Assembly: GCA_031546985.1 (NCBI GenBank)
Contig: JAVBJN010000090.1
Span: 1 to 49,844, forward strand
Reading direction: 5' to 3'
Length of the DNA: 49,844 nt
Source: JAVBJN01 sp031546985
Lineage (GTDB): Bacteria; Bacteroidota; Bacteroidia; Chitinophagales; Chitinophagaceae
Below are positions 26,188 to 33,984 of this stretch, in pieces. A program made the translations under genes and the position numbers. The notes below the pieces were generated by a model that was not told the origin of the DNA, searched no databases, and saw nothing but the letters and a program-made list of their open reading frames with translations. Each line of letters starts with the position of its first letter. The stretch's first letter is position 1.

Positions 26188-26225
26188 AATCATTTATTAA
26201 GCATGTAAGGGTGGTCTGAAAAAGG

Positions 26226-26870
26226 TTATTTCTTCTTTACGTACAGGTATTCTGCAAAACCTAATATGTCCCAGAAAAGATTGCCTTGCAGCTTTTTGCC
26301 TTTCAGCCAGCCTGCAACAACCCGGAGCGGGAAGGCGAGAATGTAGTAGATATTTCTCCTGGTTCCGGCCGATAATACCTCAAACTGGTGCGACCGGAAC
26401 ATGTCGCCCAATGTTTTGTAATCGTAAATGCGTACATGGGTATCGTCATCATAAAAATTGAGGGTGCCTTCCATAGAGGGGAGTTTGGTGCTCCTGGCAC
26501 CCGGGTATTCTACATACATCAGCCCACCTTTTTTGAGTTTGGGCATCAGTCCTTCCAGTACTTTATCGCCATTGTGAAGGTGCTCAATTACATGTACAAT
26601 CCATATGCCGTCAAAAAAATTGTTGGGGATAGCGTCGAACTCCAGCTTGGTAAGGTCCATTTCATAAAAGTCCTTCATCTTCGAAAAGTCTGCTTCATCC
26701 ACATTGTAATCCCTGGTAATGTCCAGCCCATAATAGGTGCAATTCGGAAAAGATTCGGTAGTGCGGCTGGCAGAGCGGTTGCCGGCGCCAACATCCAGTA
26801 ACGTAAATGGATTGTTGCCGAAAGACTTTTGCATAAATAAAAACTTGGGACTAATGTTTTTGAAGCGCAT
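26226..26870 (-). CDS. SAM-dependent class I methyltransferase
   Basis: This is a 214-residue protein. The SAM-binding motif I is FTLLDVGAGNRS (near residues 22-33), an acidic motif II is YYGLDI, and post-motif features include DGIWIVHVIEHLHNGDKVLEGLMPKLKKGG (near 86-115), typical of the Methyltransf_11/23 group. The C-terminal tail is basic and hydrophobic (FPLRVVAGWLKGKK), possibly membrane-associated. The substrate is unknown, and it is not part of an obvious operon. Confidence 0.85.
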   Translation of the reverse strand: MRFKNISPKFLFMQKSFGNNPFTLLDVGAGNRSASRTTESFPNCTYYGLDITRDYNVDEADFSKMKDFYEMDLTKLEFDAIPNNFFDGIWIVHVIEHLHNGDKVLEGLMPKLKKGGLMYVEYPGARSTKLPSMEGTLNFYDDDTHVRIYDYKTLGDMFRSHQFEVLSAGTRRNIYYILAFPLRVVAGWLKGKKLQGNLFWDILGFAEYLYVKKK

Positions 26871-26979
26871 AAGGACTTTTTGTGGTTTCTGGATAATGGG
26901 GCGTCAATATACAAACAAATGGTATTTCTGATGGCAAATTGATCTAAGGCCGATTTATTTAATAAGAGATTATCAGTAT

Positions 26980-27014
26980 GTTAAAACTGGCTTAATACAG
27001 GCTGCTCATCTTTG
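26980..27014 (+). promoter_or_regulatory. Pho-box pair plus -7 element for the small gene at 27057
   Basis: GTTAAA (26980-26985) and CTTAAT (26991-26996) are 11 bp apart, with the intervening ACTGG identical to that at 30394-30398. TTTG of the -7 box starts 31 bp after the first half-site (27011-27014). The same distance is found at 27471 and 30388. Confidence 0.6.
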
Positions 27015-27056
27015 CAGAATGCCTGTGTGCCAAAAAACAGGCTTGTAACCAAGCGT

Positions 27057-27362
27057 ATGAAGCATTTGAGCCTTGATCCGGAAATGACCATTCAGTTGTT
27101 CCAGCAGCAAATAGAACAGGTATTGGGCATTTCTGTTTTTGTATATAAAAAATGGGAAATAGCCTCGGCCAGCGATCGCCTGGCCGAAGTGGGGTATAGC
27201 AGCGCCGGTTGCCAGATTTGTATAGATACTACCCTTACGGTACGCGATTTTGAAACCTGGATGGCCGATGAGTTTCATATTACCCTGGAATTGTGCCGCG
27301 ATCAAAGCCGTCCGCTTACGAACAAATGCCACCGCCTGTACCAGATTATGACGGTGCATTAA
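27057..27362 (+). CDS. Small conserved-looking protein of unknown function, candidate Pho-regulon member
   Basis: This is a 101-residue protein if started at the ATG MKHLSLDPEMT. The ATG at 27019 would leave almost no leader after the putative promoter. It is soluble and acidic to neutral, with no signal peptide or membrane segment. Visible features are a Trp/Asp-rich stretch (TVRDFETWMADEFHITLEL) and two Cys near the middle (GCQIC). I do not recognise the family. Its promoter region carries two Pho-box half-sites in the same register as the TonB receptor and lipoprotein promoters downstream. Confidence 0.65.
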   Translation: MKHLSLDPEMTIQLFQQQIEQVLGISVFVYKKWEIASASDRLAEVGYSSAGCQICIDTTLTVRDFETWMADEFHITLELCRDQSRPLTNKCHRLYQIMTVH

Positions 27363-27406
27363 GGGGTATAACAGCCCTGCTGTAACCGATTGATTATAAA
27401 TATGCT

Positions 27407-27505
27407 GTTAACCCTCCGGTAACATTGGTAACATTGGCTTAACACAAACGTCACATTGGGTTAACCTTCTGTTCACATGCCGGTAATACCATCTATAGAC
27501 CTTTG
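27407..27505 (+). promoter_or_regulatory. Array of eight Pho-box half-sites plus -7 element before the TonB receptor
   Basis: Half-sites start at 27407, 27418, 27427, 27438, 27449, 27460, 27471 and 27482 (GTTAAC, GGTAAC, GGTAAC, CTTAAC, CGTCAC, GTTAAC, GTTCAC, GGTAAT). All steps are 11 bp except one of 9. The -7 TTTG is at 27502-27505, 20 bp after the start of the last half-site. The core TTAACA/TTCACA resembles the published PhoP/PhoB direct-repeat boxes of other phyla. Confidence 0.7.
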
Positions 27506-27525
27506 CCGCACAAAAAACAGCTAAC

Positions 27526-30363
27526 GTGAACACAAAGTCAATTTTCTTGGGCGCATCCATAGTGATTTGTTCTTCCGTATCTGCTTTTGCCGGTGGTAAG
27601 ATTTCCGGTAAGGTGTTAGATGCAAAAACCAACGAGCCGTTAATAGGGGTTACTGTTATGGTAGAAAATACTACCAAAGGCGGTAAAACCGATCTGGACG
27701 GCAAATTCATTCTTCCAGACCTCGCAGATGGCCAGTACACACTGGTATTCAAATATGTAGCCTACAGCACCAAACGTGTAACCGATATTAAGGTAAAAGA
27801 CGGTGCGGTAGAATTTGTAAATATTTCAATGGATCAGGGCACCCGCAACATCAAAGAAGTGGTGATTACCAGTACCCTGAAAAAAGAAACCATTAACTCC
27901 CTGCTTACCCTGCAGAAAAACGCCGCTTCTATTTCGGATGGTATTTCTGCCGAAGCGATCCGTAAATCTCCTGATCGTAATACCGGTGAGGTACTCAAGC
28001 GTGTGAGTGGTACCACCATCCAGGATAACAAGTTTGTAATTGTACGTGGTTTGAACGACCGTTACAATACCGCTTTGTTAGATGGTGCCGTGCTGCCCAG
28101 TACCGAACCTAACCGCAAGGCTTTCTCTTTTGATATCATTCCTGCCGGTATGATCGATAACGTGATCATTAACAAGGCTGCTACACCCGATATGCCTGGC
28201 GATTTTGCCGGTGGTCTTATTAAGATCCAGACGAAAAGTATCCCGGAAGAAAACTTTGCCAACATTAGCATAGGTACCAGCTACAACACGGTATCTACCT
28301 TTAAGCCTTTCTACAGCGGGCCGCGCAGCTCTACCGATATTCTCGGTTTCGACAATGGCATGCGCCAGCTGCCAGAAGGTAGCGGATTTCCTGAAAATAC
28401 CGCGCAGACCAATAACCTTACGCCTTCGCAAAACATCAATGCCATTGACCAGCTTAACGGTAAATGGGGTTACAATAAATCAAACGCGCTGCCAGGTCTT
28501 AACCTGAGTGCTTCTGCCGGTGGTGTAAAACACCTCAAAAGCGGTGCCAACCTGGGTATGGTAGGTGCTATCAACTACAGCCACACCGAAAACAGCAACC
28601 CATCGCTGTACCGTTCTTACAACGATTACACACAAGTAAATGATGCACTGAGTACTTACAACACCACTGTGGGTGCATTGCTCAATTTTGGTTACTCTTC
28701 CGGTAAGAACAAAATCGTTTTCAAAAATATCTACAACCGCATTTTTGATGATGTAACGTTGTATCGTAATGGCGACAACATCAGCAACTCATCGGTATTC
28801 CAATACTACGCATTTGACCTGCAGGAGAAATCACTGGCCAAAACATCGGTAGAGGGCGAACATGTACTGGGTGCCCGTAACAACAAAATAGACTGGAACC
28901 TGTCGCTCGCACACATCGGCACCGACCAGCCCGACCAGCGTAAAGTGGTATACTCTAAACCTGCCGATTACGCCAACGATCCTTCCAGGCCATACCAGGC
29001 AGAGGTGACCACCAATGGTAAGAGCAACAACCGTTTGTTCTCCAAACTGTCCGAAAACATCTATACCGTAGGTGCCAACTACCTGCATCCGTTCGAGATG
29101 TTTGGCGAAAAACAAAGCCTGAAAGTGGGTGGCTCCTTCCAATACCGCCAGCGCAATTTCGATGCCCGTTTCCTGGGTCTGGTGCTCGATGCGAATACCA
29201 TTGATCCGGATGTATCGAACGCCATCAAAGCCCGTCCGCTGGAAACATTGTTTGGACAAGATCTGGTAGACCAGGGGTACTATCGCCTGTCGGAGATCAC
29301 CAATAACTCCGATAGCTACAAAGCCAGTTCTAAAACCAGTGCTGCTTATGCTATGCTCGATAACAAACTGACCGACAAGCTGCGCCTGGTGTGGGGTTTG
29401 AGAACAGAGATGTTTAACATTCAGCTGAGCTCTGCCGACAATAACAATAAACCGGTTGAGATCGATACCACTTACCTCGATCTGTTGCCATCTGCCAACC
29501 TTACTTATTCGCTTACTCCTAAAATCAACGTAAGAGGTTCTTACTTCCGTTCGGTAGCAAGACCAGAGTTTCGTGAGCTGGCGCCGTTCTCTTACTACGA
29601 TTACCAATTATCGGCCATCGCTTATGGTAGCCCGTTACTGGTGCGTACCAAAATCGATAACGTAGATCTGCGTTTCGAATACTATCCAAAAGGCGGCGAA
29701 ATATTCTCTGCTTCGGTATTCTACAAGCACTTCAACAACCCGATCGAGCCTTCTATCTACGATGCCAACAGTGCGCTGGAACTGTCATACAGAAACGCGC
29801 CATCTGCGCAGAACTACGGTGTGGAATTTGAAGTGAGAAAATCGCTGGACTTTATTGCAGACAAGCCTGTGTTCCGCAACCTGAGTGTATACGCCAACGT
29901 AGCCCTGATCAAATCTTCGGTAAAACTCGATCCTGCTGTGCCCGTGTTCAAAGGTGGTACCGAGCGTGCCCTGGCCGGTCAGTCGCCTTATGTGATCAAC
30001 TCCAGCCTTACCTATACCACCAACGATAGTAAGATGAATTTCACCGTGTTGTATAACCGTGTGGGTCAGCGCATCTTCCAGGTAGCGGGTAGCCAGCGTT
30101 TTGGTAACATTTACGAAGCGCCACGTAACCTGCTCGACTTCCAGGCCGGCTATGCTGTAACCAAAAAACTGGAATTGCGTCTCAATATCAAAGACATTCT
30201 GAACAACAACTATTTCTTCTATTTCGACCAGGATCAGAACAAAAAATTCAACGATCCTGCTAAGGTAACCGACGGCAATTTCAACTTCTCCAATAACGAT
30301 ATGACCCTGGCCAAATACAAATTGGGTACTACGTTTTCTGTGAGTGTGAACTATAAATTTTAA
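27526..30363 (+). CDS. TonB-dependent outer-membrane receptor with carboxypeptidase-like N-domain
   Basis: This is a 945-residue protein that starts at a GTG. It has a signal peptide (residues about 1-23, ending SAFAG). A CarboxypepD_reg-like beta-sandwich follows (about 25-105: GKISGKVLDAKTNEPLIGVTV). A plug domain (about 125-240) contains VIVRGLNDRYNTALLDGA and ATPDMPGDFAGG. The remainder is a large beta-barrel ending in the terminal strand FSVSVNYKF. It is energised by TonB/ExbBD to import a large or scarce ligand. The Pho-box array upstream and the adjacent porin suggest a phosphate-containing ligand, which is inference. It is not a SusC-type receptor with a SusD partner; a beta-helix lipoprotein follows instead. 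Confidence 0.92.
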   Translation: MNTKSIFLGASIVICSSVSAFAGGKISGKVLDAKTNEPLIGVTVMVENTTKGGKTDLDGKFILPDLADGQYTLVFKYVAYSTKRVTDIKVKDGAVEFVNISMDQGTRNIKEVVITSTLKKETINSLLTLQKNAASISDGISAEAIRKSPDRNTGEVLKRVSGTTIQDNKFVIVRGLNDRYNTALLDGAVLPSTEPNRKAFSFDIIPAGMIDNVIINKAATPDMPGDFAGGLIKIQTKSIPEENFANISIGTSYNTVSTFKPFYSGPRSSTDILGFDNGMRQLPEGSGFPENTAQTNNLTPSQNINAIDQLNGKWGYNKSNALPGLNLSASAGGVKHLKSGANLGMVGAINYSHTENSNPSLYRSYNDYTQVNDALSTYNTTVGALLNFGYSSGKNKIVFKNIYNRIFDDVTLYRNGDNISNSSVFQYYAFDLQEKSLAKTSVEGEHVLGARNNKIDWNLSLAHIGTDQPDQRKVVYSKPADYANDPSRPYQAEVTTNGKSNNRLFSKLSENIYTVGANYLHPFEMFGEKQSLKVGGSFQYRQRNFDARFLGLVLDANTIDPDVSNAIKARPLETLFGQDLVDQGYYRLSEITNNSDSYKASSKTSAAYAMLDNKLTDKLRLVWGLRTEMFNIQLSSADNNNKPVEIDTTYLDLLPSANLTYSLTPKINVRGSYFRSVARPEFRELAPFSYYDYQLSAIAYGSPLLVRTKIDNVDLRFEYYPKGGEIFSASVFYKHFNNPIEPSIYDANSALELSYRNAPSAQNYGVEFEVRKSLDFIADKPVFRNLSVYANVALIKSSVKLDPAVPVFKGGTERALAGQSPYVINSSLTYTTNDSKMNFTVLYNRVGQRIFQVAGSQRFGNIYEAPRNLLDFQAGYAVTKKLELRLNIKDILNNNYFFYFDQDQNKKFNDPAKVTDGNFNFSNNDMTLAKYKLGTTFSVSVNYKF

Positions 30364-30365
30364 TT

Positions 30366-30422
30366 GTTCACAATTGCTTAATGCCGCGTTAATACTGGCT
30401 TAATACACGCACAATAACTTTG
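30366..30422 (+). promoter_or_regulatory. Five Pho-box half-sites plus exact -7 element before the beta-helix lipoprotein
   Basis: GTTCAC (30366), CTTAAT (30377), GTTAAT (30388), CTTAAT (30399) and CACAAT (30410) start exactly 11 bp apart. The last runs into the -7 box TAACTTTG at 30415-30422. The -7 TTTG is 20 bp after the start of the fourth half-site, as at the TonB receptor promoter. Confidence 0.7.
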
Positions 30423-30449
30423 CAAAAAATATATAAAACAGCTTTCGGT

Positions 30450-31865
30450 ATGAAAAAACAATTGTTAAACCTGTCTTTCGCTGCTGCTATCCTGGTTGCT
30501 TCATGTGGTAAGGATAAAACAACCACTACGCCTCCAGTAACTAACAACACGAACATCGAAGTATTGGAGGGAGATATCTCTGCCAACAAAACCCTGAGCG
30601 CAAGCAAGCAATACATGCTGAAAGGTTTTGTGTATGTTACCAACGGTGCAACCCTGACCATTGAGCCGGGTACTGTAATCAAAGGTGATAAAGAAACCAA
30701 AGGTTCACTGGTTGTTACCCGCGGTGCTAAAATCAACGCAGTAGGTACTGCAGACAAACCAATCGTATTTACCTCTGAGTTTGACGCTGGTTCACGTCGT
30801 GAAGGCGACTGGGGTGGTGTAATCCTGTTGGGTAAAGCGCCAATTAACCCAACTGGTGGCGAAGCCAAGATCGAAGGTGGTCTGACTGCTACCGGCGGTG
30901 GTGACGAGAAAAAATACATCTACTACGGTGGTACAGATGCGGCTGATAACTCTGGTACCATGAAATATGTGCGTATCGAGTTTGCTGGTATGGCTTTCTC
31001 TCCTGATAACGAAATCAACGGTCTTACTATGGGCGGTGTTGGTAACGGAACTACATTGGACTACATCCAGGTGTACCGTTCAGGCGATGATGCTTACGAG
31101 TGGTTCGGTGGTACTGTAAACGCGAAACACCTGGTGGCTTCTTATACCTGGGATGATGACTTCGATACAGACTTCGGTTTCTCTGGTAAAGTACAGTTCT
31201 GCGTAGCACAACGTTTCAAAAACATCGCTGATATCTCCGGTTCTAACGGTTTTGAGTCAGATAACGATGCCAACGGTTCTACCAACAGTCCTCAGACTAA
31301 AGCGGTATTTACCAATATGACCATTGTAGGCCCAATCAACGGTAGCTCTGCAAGCGGTATCAACGGTAACTTCCAGCACGGAGCGCAAATCCGTCGTAAC
31401 TCTTCTGAGAGCATCTTCAACTCTATCATCATGGGCTTCCCGCTGGCTGGTGTGTATGTTGATGATACAAAAGGTACCAAAACATCTGACAACGCTGTTG
31501 CAGGTAACCTGAAATTCTCTAAAAACATCATCGCTGGTTGCCCTGTTAGAATCAAAGGCACCTGGAGCGACCTGGGAACTTTCGTATACAACAACAACGA
31601 TACCCTGGCTTCTACCGATGCTGTAAAACTGAAAGACGCTTACAAATTCTCTGCTGCCCTGGCTACCGGTTCTTCTGTAGGTACACCTAGCTTCCTGTTG
31701 GATGCTGCTTCTCCTGCTGCTGCTGGTGCTGCATTCAGCGACAGCAAATTGCAAGATGCATTCTTTACACCGGTTTCTTACCGTGGTGCATTCGATACTT
31801 CTAACGACTGGACTACAGGTTGGACCAACTGGTCGGCTGAAAACACTGATTATAAAGCTAAATAA
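30450..31865 (+). CDS. Surface/periplasmic beta-helix lipoprotein
   Basis: This is a 471-residue protein starting MKKQLLNLSFAAAILVASCGKD; the lipobox Cys is at residue 19. A Thr/Pro-rich linker follows. The rest shows right-handed parallel beta-helix character: TLTIEPGTVIKGD, IVFTSEFDAG, GDWGGVILLG and many Asn/Gly turns. It lies 86 bp after the TonB-dependent receptor but has its own Pho-box promoter. It probably works with the receptor, for example as a surface ligand-binding lipoprotein; this is inferred from position and shared regulation. A more proximal in-frame start at 30420 would fall inside the promoter. Confidence 0.82.
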   Translation: MKKQLLNLSFAAAILVASCGKDKTTTTPPVTNNTNIEVLEGDISANKTLSASKQYMLKGFVYVTNGATLTIEPGTVIKGDKETKGSLVVTRGAKINAVGTADKPIVFTSEFDAGSRREGDWGGVILLGKAPINPTGGEAKIEGGLTATGGGDEKKYIYYGGTDAADNSGTMKYVRIEFAGMAFSPDNEINGLTMGGVGNGTTLDYIQVYRSGDDAYEWFGGTVNAKHLVASYTWDDDFDTDFGFSGKVQFCVAQRFKNIADISGSNGFESDNDANGSTNSPQTKAVFTNMTIVGPINGSSASGINGNFQHGAQIRRNSSESIFNSIIMGFPLAGVYVDDTKGTKTSDNAVAGNLKFSKNIIAGCPVRIKGTWSDLGTFVYNNNDTLASTDAVKLKDAYKFSAALATGSSVGTPSFLLDAASPAAAGAAFSDSKLQDAFFTPVSYRGAFDTSNDWTTGWTNWSAENTDYKAK

Positions 31866-31917
31866 GCTATAACGCTATTAAACGAGCGCCCTGTAAAATT
31901 GGTTTTTTGTGAACCTT

Positions 31918-31948
31918 CCACCTCCCTCACCGGGAGGTGGTTTTTTTT
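31918..31948 (+). terminator. Intrinsic terminator of the lipoprotein gene
   Basis: CCACCTCCC (31918-31926) pairs perfectly with GGGAGGTGG (31932-31940), followed by eight T (31941-31948). Confidence 0.92.
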
Positions 31949-32118
31949 GCTCCAGTCCCAAACCTGCCAGCGCTTGTTCCATCATTGTGGGGTCAGGTTA
32001 GGGTACGCGCCTTTTTACCTTTCCCGTCTCACCTCTCACTTTCAGCTTCTGGTACCTAAGCCCCGCACATGTGGCACAAGCCCCTAGAAGGCCCGCCCAA
32101 TCAACATTCGGCCAGGTA
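31949..32118. other. Gene-free stretch with repeat remnants
   Basis: This holds no gene I can support. It contains CCGTCTCACCTCTCACT near 32026-32043, the reverse complement of a purine stretch before the 119-bp repeat at 8818. It also holds GCCCCGCACATG near 32060, shared with the repeat. This looks like debris of the same dispersed repeat family. Confidence 0.45.
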
Positions 32119-32198
32119 GGTAACAATTTGGTAACATTAACGTAACAAAACCGTAACGGTTAGGTTACATTGGGTTTGTAAAAGGAATTGCACCTTTG
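32119..32198 (+). promoter_or_regulatory. Five Pho-box half-sites plus -7 element before the porin
   Basis: GGTAAC (32119), GGTAAC (32130), CGTAAC (32141), CGTAAC (32152) and GGTTAC (32163) start exactly 11 bp apart; a degenerate sixth (GTTTGT) is at 32174. The -7 TTTG is at 32195-32198, 21 bp after the start of the sixth half-site, one base off the register of the other three promoters. Confidence 0.7.
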
Positions 32199-32233
32199 CC
32201 GCCACATTCACAAAGGCGCAAAATTTACAGGGA

Positions 32234-33535
32234 ATGAAAAAATTATTATACCTCTTTATCGCGGTATGCATGGCAGTGGGCTTTGTCCAGGAGGCCAAGG
32301 CTCAGCTGGAGCCGTTTAAGCTGGAAGATACCACCGGCTTTATACGGGATCTGTACCTCATTAAAAACAAATACCGCAACCTTTCCTTTAGTGGTTATGC
32401 TCAGATCCAATACCAGGTAGCTGATACCGCTGGTGCACAAACCTACAATGGCGGCAATTTTGAACCTGCATCCAACAACCGTTTTATGTGGCGCCGCAGC
32501 CGGCTCCGTGCCGATTATGAGGTGCGCAACGGTGCCGGTTTTATGAAAAGCTATTACGTATTTCAGATCGATGCTACCGAGCGTGGCGTGGTTATCCGCG
32601 ATATGTTTGGTCGCATATACGAAAACAAATGGAGCGCGCTGGTACTCACAATGGGTATGTTTAACCGTCCGGTAGGTTTTGAAGCCAACTATTCTTCCTC
32701 TTTCCGCGAAACGCCTGAGCGTGGCCGTATGTCGCAGATACTCATGCGTAATGAGCGTGACCTCGGTGCCATGATCTCTTTTGAACCGCAGGATAAAAAG
32801 CACCCGCTGTACCATCTCAAGGCCGATCTCGGTGTGTTTAACGGCCAGGGCGTGCAGGGCTTATCGGATTTTGACAGCCATAAAGACGTGATTGGCCGTG
32901 TAGCGCTTCGCCGGTATAATGTAACGCACAATGTAGCTTTATCGGGTGGTGCATCTTACCTGTATGGTGGTTTCCGCAATGGAGTGCCGCAGGTAGGACA
33001 AACGATGATAGGCAGCGATGGTGTTAAGTACATGAACATGGATTCGTCGGTTGCTGATATAGAAAAAATTGCACCGCGCCGCTATGCAGAGATTGATGCG
33101 CAGGTAGTGATTACCTCTAAATTGGGTAGAACAGAGCTGCGTGGCGAGTACCTGATGGGGCAGCAGTCGGGCTACCTTAAAAACTCTACCACACCGGTTA
33201 CCAGTCCGCTGGAGCCCGTGTATTGGAGAAAGTTTAACGGCGCCTATTTCTATTTTATCCATACCATTAAAGAAAAGCACCAGATCGTAGTAAAATACGA
33301 CTGGTACGATCCCAATACCGAAGTGTCGGGCAAGCAGGTATCTGCCGCCAAAGGATTCTCTACCGGAGATATCCGTTACAATACGCTTGGCGCAGGTTAT
33401 GTGTACTACTGGAACCCCAACGTGAAGTTTATGTTCTATATCGAGAACCCTGTAAACGAAATAACGGATATACCCGGTTACGACCGTGATCTGAAAGACC
33501 GCACCTATACCATCCGTACCCAATTCCGTTTTTAG
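32234..33535 (+). CDS. Phosphate-selective porin (OprO/OprP family)
   Basis: This is a 433-residue protein with a signal peptide ending near AKAQ (residue about 24). The barrel begins with LSFSGYAQIQYQ and carries RRSRLRADYEVRNG and GMFNRPVGFEANYSSSFRETPERG, segments characteristic of the OprO/OprP family in Bacteroidota. It ends in the outer-membrane strand YTIRTQFRF. OprP-type trimers form anion channels that take up phosphate or polyphosphate under starvation. The Pho-box array upstream agrees with that role. The 3' end overlaps the convergent gene by 4 bp with no terminator between. Confidence 0.88.
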   Translation: MKKLLYLFIAVCMAVGFVQEAKAQLEPFKLEDTTGFIRDLYLIKNKYRNLSFSGYAQIQYQVADTAGAQTYNGGNFEPASNNRFMWRRSRLRADYEVRNGAGFMKSYYVFQIDATERGVVIRDMFGRIYENKWSALVLTMGMFNRPVGFEANYSSSFRETPERGRMSQILMRNERDLGAMISFEPQDKKHPLYHLKADLGVFNGQGVQGLSDFDSHKDVIGRVALRRYNVTHNVALSGGASYLYGGFRNGVPQVGQTMIGSDGVKYMNMDSSVADIEKIAPRRYAEIDAQVVITSKLGRTELRGEYLMGQQSGYLKNSTTPVTSPLEPVYWRKFNGAYFYFIHTIKEKHQIVVKYDWYDPNTEVSGKQVSAAKGFSTGDIRYNTLGAGYVYYWNPNVKFMFYIENPVNEITDIPGYDRDLKDRTYTIRTQFRF

Positions 33536-33984
33536 AAACCCAATACTTGCAATAAAGAGTCCAGACCCGCTGTCCTGGACTCCTTATGCATTTGTAAGAT
33601 CTTTCCTTTCTCTGTGCGGATCACCACATTGGAATATTCCATCCACTTTAATGTGTTGATGTTATTGTCTAAATCCAATAGCAGTCTGGCTGACAGCCAA
33701 TTCTTAAAAGGTAGCGCGTTGGAGACTACATAAGCGTTATGACTGGTAAGATTGCTATCGGTAATTCTTTGTTCTATACTAGATTTTACACAGTTAAAAC
33801 ATTGGTTATCGGGTATGAGTATGTAGGTTGCAGGTGTATCGGTTAGCGCCCTGTTAAAAGTACTGCCCAGGTACTGCGAAAAATCTCTGGTTTCCTGCCT
33901 ATAGGGTTCTGGTGCAGCGCACCGCATAAAAAGGAGCAAACCCATCATTACCATTGCCGGGTACAGGCATGTTCTATAGCGCAT
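33532..33984 (-). CDS. Putative lipoprotein with CxxC motif
   Basis: This is a 150-residue protein with an N-terminal hydrophobic segment and a possible lipobox (GLLLFMRCAAP; Cys near residue 22). A CFNC motif lies near residues 62-65 after a beta-strand-like ATYILIPDN. That position would suit a thioredoxin-like redox or metal site, but the family is not recognised. It overlaps the upstream lipoprotein gene by 11 bp and so is probably translationally coupled. Its stop codon overlaps the end of the convergent porin. Confidence 0.7.
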   Translation of the reverse strand: MRYRTCLYPAMVMMGLLLFMRCAAPEPYRQETRDFSQYLGSTFNRALTDTPATYILIPDNQCFNCVKSSIEQRITDSNLTSHNAYVVSNALPFKNWLSARLLLDLDNNINTLKWMEYSNVVIRTEKGKILQMHKESRTAGLDSLLQVLGF

